The notes under the pieces: generated by a model
What the model was told of the DNA's origin: nothing
Databases searched by the model: none
The model's input: only the letters and a program-made list of their open reading frames with translations
Translations under genes and position numbers: made by a program
NCBI GenBank assembly: GCA_947258825.1
Contig: CAMYJX010000005.1
Span: 1 to 54,919 of the forward strand
DNA length: 54,919 nt
Direction: 5' to 3'
Source of the DNA: an uncultured Pseudomonadales bacterium
GTDB lineage: Bacteria; Pseudomonadota; Gammaproteobacteria; Pseudomonadales; Azotimanducaceae
In this document: in pieces, positions 51,920 to 54,919 of the stretch
Layout of the letters: each line of letters starts with the position of its first letter
Numbering within the stretch: the stretch's first letter is position 1

Positions 51920-52423
51920 TCACTCGGCGCCAGGCCGGTGGTCGTTTACCCAGCCCGTGGCCAGGGCCAGGACCTCGCGGACGCTGTCCGCGGGGTAGTC
52001 GCCGGATGTTCTGTAGACCCCTGAGATCAGCAGGCGGCCTGAGCCTCGGGAAAAAGCGTCGCCGCCTCCGGTCTCATCCAGGAAGGCCAGCCAGGCCTCT
52101 CCCGTGAGGCCGACGATGCGACGCCTGGGGTAAGCAGACAGAGCAACCCGGCGCAGCAACTCGGCAACATCGGCAAGCACCCGGCCGCGGGTCTCCGGGT
52201 CACCGCTGGCCGCGCCAAGCACCTGGAGCGCCTGCAACGCCTGCCTGCGGTACGCGTTTCGACGGTAACTGCGCAGACGGCGCAGCGTCCCCCAGACCGC
52301 AAAGACCAGCAGCAAGAACGCGATGCCATACCATCCTGGCGCCAGCGGCCACCAGGACACGGCCTCCGGCATCACGATGTCCTGCAGGTTCGAAAGGCTG
52401 GCCGGGTCCGTGGACGCTGCCAT
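51920..52423 (-). CDS. DUF4381 membrane protein
   Basis: This 167-residue protein has one membrane helix (about residues 30-50, WYGIAFLLLVFAVWGTLRRLR) and a cytoplasmic helical domain with RRQALQALQVLG, VLADVAELLRRVALSAYPRR and WLAFLDETGGG, matching DUF4381. Members are found between DUF58 and VWA genes in Bat-type operons. Its ATG overlaps the DUF58 stop by one base (TGATG). Its role is unknown. Confidence 0.87.
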   Translation of the reverse strand: MAASTDPASLSNLQDIVMPEAVSWWPLAPGWYGIAFLLLVFAVWGTLRRLRSYRRNAYRRQALQALQVLGAASGDPETRGRVLADVAELLRRVALSAYPRRRIVGLTGEAWLAFLDETGGGDAFSRGSGRLLISGVYRTSGDYPADSVREVLALATGWVNDHRPGAE

Positions 52424-53397
52424 CAGTAGCGCCTGGCCCCTGGATGGTAGCCGAGCTGCGCGCGCACCTGCTCCAGCAGCGGCTGCGAGGTATCGAGCTT
52501 CAGAACCGGCATCCCATAGCGCCTGGACATCGCCTCCATGCGGGTCAGCCGCGAATCGAACTCGGCCCGGAAGGCGTCCCGCAGCCCGGCTTTGCCGGTG
52601 TCCACTTCCAGATGTCGGACACCGTCGGAAAAAGGCAGCCGTCCGGCGTTGCCGATCTCCCGTTCCAGCGGATCGAAGGCGAACAGCGAGAGCACGTCGT
52701 TGTGGGCGGTGAGGCGGGTGATGAAGCGGGGGGTCGCATCGTCGATGCCGTAGCCGTCGCTGATCAGCACGATCAGGCAGTCATGGCGGGCGACCGTCGC
52801 AACCTGCCCGAGCACGCGGTTGAGCATGTCAGGTTGCGGCTGCCCATGGCCGTCGGCACGCAGCTCGTGGTTCATGGCCACCACGTCGCGCAGGATCTGC
52901 ATCACCCGCTCGCGGCTGCGGTGCGGCGGAATGGCACGGATTTCCCGGTCGTTGAACACCAGGGCACCTACCCGGTCTTTCACCGCCAGCACGCGCCACG
53001 CGGCAGCCGCGGCGGCTTCCGCAGCCACCACGGATTTCATCTTCCAGCGGCTGCCGAAGAACATGGGCTGGCGCTGATCCACCAACAGCCAGACAGAGCG
53101 ATCCCGCTCCTCGGTGTAGACGCGCACGTGGGGCGCTTCCATTCGCGCGGTAACTTTCCAGTCGATGTTGCGGATATCGTCGCCAGGAAGATAGTTGCGC
53201 AGCTCCTCGAAGTTCAGCCCTCTGCCTCGCAGGCGTGACGCGTGGCGTCCCGAAAGGACGCTGTGAATGGGCTGTCGAGGCAGGAAGCTGAACCCGGATG
53301 CGCCGAACTGTAGTCGCACCAGATCATCCAGGTTGACGTATACTCGCCCGTCGAATTCGGGTTCGCCCCTTCTGCTGACTCGGGTGTATTGGGCCAC
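52423..53397 (-). CDS. DUF58 protein
   Basis: This 324-residue DUF58 protein has the family's DGRVYVNLDDLVRLQFGASGF and RGRGLNFEELRNYLPGDDIRNIDW, followed by a VWA-like half with VWLLVDQRQPMFFGS and LIVLISDGYGID. I chose the GTG at 53397, 22 bp after the MoxR stop; the longer frame overlaps MoxR by over 100 bp. There is no membrane segment. DUF58 proteins work with MoxR ATPases in assembling or activating exported complexes. Confidence 0.88.
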   Translation of the reverse strand: MAQYTRVSRRGEPEFDGRVYVNLDDLVRLQFGASGFSFLPRQPIHSVLSGRHASRLRGRGLNFEELRNYLPGDDIRNIDWKVTARMEAPHVRVYTEERDRSVWLLVDQRQPMFFGSRWKMKSVVAAEAAAAAAWRVLAVKDRVGALVFNDREIRAIPPHRSRERVMQILRDVVAMNHELRADGHGQPQPDMLNRVLGQVATVARHDCLIVLISDGYGIDDATPRFITRLTAHNDVLSLFAFDPLEREIGNAGRLPFSDGVRHLEVDTGKAGLRDAFRAEFDSRLTRMEAMSRRYGMPVLKLDTSQPLLEQVRAQLGYHPGARRY

Positions 53398-53419
53398 CGT
53401 GCGCTTCGCCAGCCGGCGC

Positions 53420-54385
53420 TCAGGCGACCGCCACCTGGGCCAGAATGCGGTCGATGGCATCGTTGGCGGAGACGCCGTCGGCGTTGGCCTCATAGCTGAG
53501 CGCCAGCCTGTGGCGCAGCACGTCATGGGCCACCGCCTTCACGTCATCGGGCAGCACATGATCCCGACCGTTCAGCCAGGCGTGCACCCGGGCACAGCGA
53601 TCCAGGCCAAGGGCACCGCGAGGACTGGCACCAATGTTGATCCATCCCGCCAGCTGCTCATCGTAGCGCTCGGGATAACGGGTGGCGAAGATCAGATCCA
53701 CCATGTAGCGCTCCACCACCGGGCTGACCTCCACCCGGTTGATTTCCTCGCGAGCGTCGAACACGGCCTGCTGCAGAACCGGCTCGCCGTCACCGGCGGA
53801 CGCCGCCTGCTCCTCGCCTCGCACCAGGCGGATGATGCGGCCCTCGTCCTCCTCGCTGCCATAGTCGATATACACGTGAAGCAGAAACCGATCCATCTGC
53901 GCTTCCGGCAGCGGATAGGTGCCCTCCTGCTCCACCGGGTTCTGGGTCGCCATGACGATGAACAGATCCGGCATCTTGTGGGTGGTGCCGGCCACGGTCA
54001 CCTGGCGCTCTTCCATGGCTTCCAGCAGCGCCGCCTGCACCTTGGCGGGCGCACGGTTCACCTCGTCCGCCAGCACGATGTTGGCGAAGATGGGGCCAGG
54101 GTCGAAGCGGAAGGTATTGCCATCCGCCGCCTGGTGCAGCACTTCCGTACCGGTGATGTCCGAAGGCAACAGGTCCGGCGTGAACTGGATGCGCGAGTAA
54201 TCGGCCTGCAGGTTCTTCGCCAGGCTCTTCACCGCCCGTGTCTTAGCCAGCCCCGGCAGACCTTCGATCAGCACGTTGCCATTGGCCAGCAGCGCGATGA
54301 GAAGGCGTTCCACCACCCGCTCCTGGCCAATGATGGATTCCGCCATTCTGGCTTTGAGAGTGTGTAGGGTGGTTAGCGCTGTCAT
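53420..54385 (-). CDS. moxR: MoxR-type AAA+ ATPase
   Basis: This 321-residue AAA+ ATPase has Walker A GLPGLAKT (residues 42-49), Walker B ADEVNRAPAK, sensor 1 MATQNPVEQEGTYPLPEAQMDRF and a sensor 2 region ASPRGALGLDR. It heads the eight-gene Bat-type operon that ends with the multihaem cytochrome, and is expected to remodel or insert cofactors into periplasmic or membrane clients. The upstream space (54386-54496) holds a palindrome at the end of the preceding arylsulfatase gene. Confidence 0.94.
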   Translation of the reverse strand: MTALTTLHTLKARMAESIIGQERVVERLLIALLANGNVLIEGLPGLAKTRAVKSLAKNLQADYSRIQFTPDLLPSDITGTEVLHQAADGNTFRFDPGPIFANIVLADEVNRAPAKVQAALLEAMEERQVTVAGTTHKMPDLFIVMATQNPVEQEGTYPLPEAQMDRFLLHVYIDYGSEEDEGRIIRLVRGEEQAASAGDGEPVLQQAVFDAREEINRVEVSPVVERYMVDLIFATRYPERYDEQLAGWINIGASPRGALGLDRCARVHAWLNGRDHVLPDDVKAVAHDVLRHRLALSYEANADGVSANDAIDRILAQVAVA

Positions 54386-54463
54386 TGTTTTCCATCTTAC
54401 CAGGCAGTGCGGGTGCTGATCTTTTCACCGCCGGAAGCAAACGACCTGCAATAAGCAAGGTGG

Positions 54464-54481
54464 CTACCCGGCGCCGGGTAG
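54464..54481. other. 18-bp perfect palindrome
   Basis: CTACCCGGC followed by its exact complement GCCGGGTAG lies 15 bp past the stop of the arylsulfatase gene (minus strand) and 80 bp before the MoxR start. It could form a hairpin at the end of the upstream transcript, but no T-run follows. Confidence 0.45.
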
Positions 54482-54496
54482 AACCCTAGGCCCGGT

Positions 54497-54919
54497 CTAG
54501 TTGCTGGTCGGGTTCTGCTGCAGAGTTTCCAGAACCTGATTCAGGTTGAAGCTGCCCGGCTCCTGGCGCGGCGGGAACTCCTTGTACGTGGCCAGGTGCT
54601 GCGCCACATATCCCACCGCAGGCAGGATCAGGTAGGCCCGATCGAAACGCCAGAGGTTGTAGCCTTCAGCCTCAAGGTCGGCCCGTTCGAACGGGTCGCC
54701 GCGCATGTCGATCAGCTTGGGAACCCGCAGCGTCACCAGCGGCTCCTGCCAGACCTCGAAGCCATGGGCGCGCTGCTCCATGAACACCATCTTCCACCGG
54801 TTGTAACGCAGATTCGCCAGCTGACCGTCGTCGGTCCAGTAGAAGAATTCCCTACGCGGTCCTTCCGCCACCTCGCCCTTGAAGTAAGGCAGCAGGTTGT
54901 AGCCGTCCAGATGAACCTT
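54497..54919 (-). CDS. arylsulfatase, C-terminal part (partial, runs off the window)
   Basis: The last 140 codons of an arylsulfatase-type gene are present, reading inward from the right edge as KVHLDGYNLLPYFKGEVA and then PRREFFYWTDDGQLANLRYN, LRVPKLIDMRGDPFERADLE and a C-terminal GSFNLNQVLETLQQNPTSN. These are the C-terminal domain features of sulfatases acting on aryl or sugar sulfates. The catalytic CxPSR region lies outside the window, so the enzyme class cannot be confirmed here. It precedes the MoxR operon by 111 bp on the same strand. Confidence 0.85.
   Translation of the reverse strand, partial: KVHLDGYNLLPYFKGEVAEGPRREFFYWTDDGQLANLRYNRWKMVFMEQRAHGFEVWQEPLVTLRVPKLIDMRGDPFERADLEAEGYNLWRFDRAYLILPAVGYVAQHLATYKEFPPRQEPGSFNLNQVLETLQQNPTSN

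Overview
The window looks like the chromosome of a free-living, aerobic, GC-rich gammaproteobacterium. The protein-coding DNA I counted by eye is mostly 60-70% GC. Families typical of this group include a TtpC/TonB2-type operon with DUF3450, a PA2778/PA2779-type gene pair, a MoxR/Bat operon and a FisR-controlled sulfide-oxidation operon. I infer a marine or soil degrader of lipids, terpenoids or hydrocarbons from the density of oxidative catabolic genes. I cannot name a genus from sequence alone.

Layout. 1-1413: a broken ABC-F ATPase (Uup-like) that runs off the left edge. 1639-18121: scattered catabolic units: a cyclase/flavin monooxygenase pair, a Baeyer-Villiger-type monooxygenase with a small LapA-like protein, a lipoprotein with cytochrome c and PQQ-propeller domains, two VOC or hydrolase singletons, a thiolase, a CxPSR sulfatase/phosphonate-monoester-hydrolase-type enzyme, a class C serine hydrolase, an N-acyl-D-amino-acid deacylase, a GMC oxidoreductase and a MerR regulator. 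18122-21540: a CYP153-like P450 coupled to the MerR gene, then a lower-GC amine oxidase/TetR pair next to tRNA-Arg(TCG). 21824-25447: a lipoprotein, a VOC-MFS-hydratase operon and a divergent DUF3237 gene. 25460-27631: an M3 oligopeptidase.

27713-32719 is a six-gene, translationally coupled energy-transduction operon: DUF3450, TtpC-like, ExbB, ExbD, TonB, TPR. 32856-34305 holds a C39-like peptidase lipoprotein with TPRs and its small membrane partner. 34440-40476 is a complete sulfane-sulfur module. FisR (a sigma-54 activator with the three-cysteine sensor pattern) faces a persulfide dioxygenase gene. The intergenic DNA has a near-consensus sigma-54 promoter, a consensus IHF site and candidate enhancer repeats in textbook order. 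Downstream lie a TauE/SafE exporter, a DUF442-SQR fusion and two half-size YeeE/YedE transporters. 40627-45480: PPK2, then a periplasmic substrate-binding protein paired with a PAS-GGDEF-EAL protein. 45674-54385 is one long operon: MoxR, DUF58, DUF4381, VWA, VWA, TPR, BatD and a multiheme c-cytochrome with TPRs. 54497-54919 is the C-terminus of an arylsulfatase that runs off the right edge.

Two themes stand out beyond the gene list. First, two otherwise well-conserved genes (uup and the multiheme cytochrome) each carry an out-of-frame internal deletion that removes an essential motif; either these are real lesions or they are assembly faults. Second, short tandem repeats with units of 11-18 bp recur at gene boundaries, several of them containing or abutting stop codons. 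No stretch longer than 300 bp lacks a gene.
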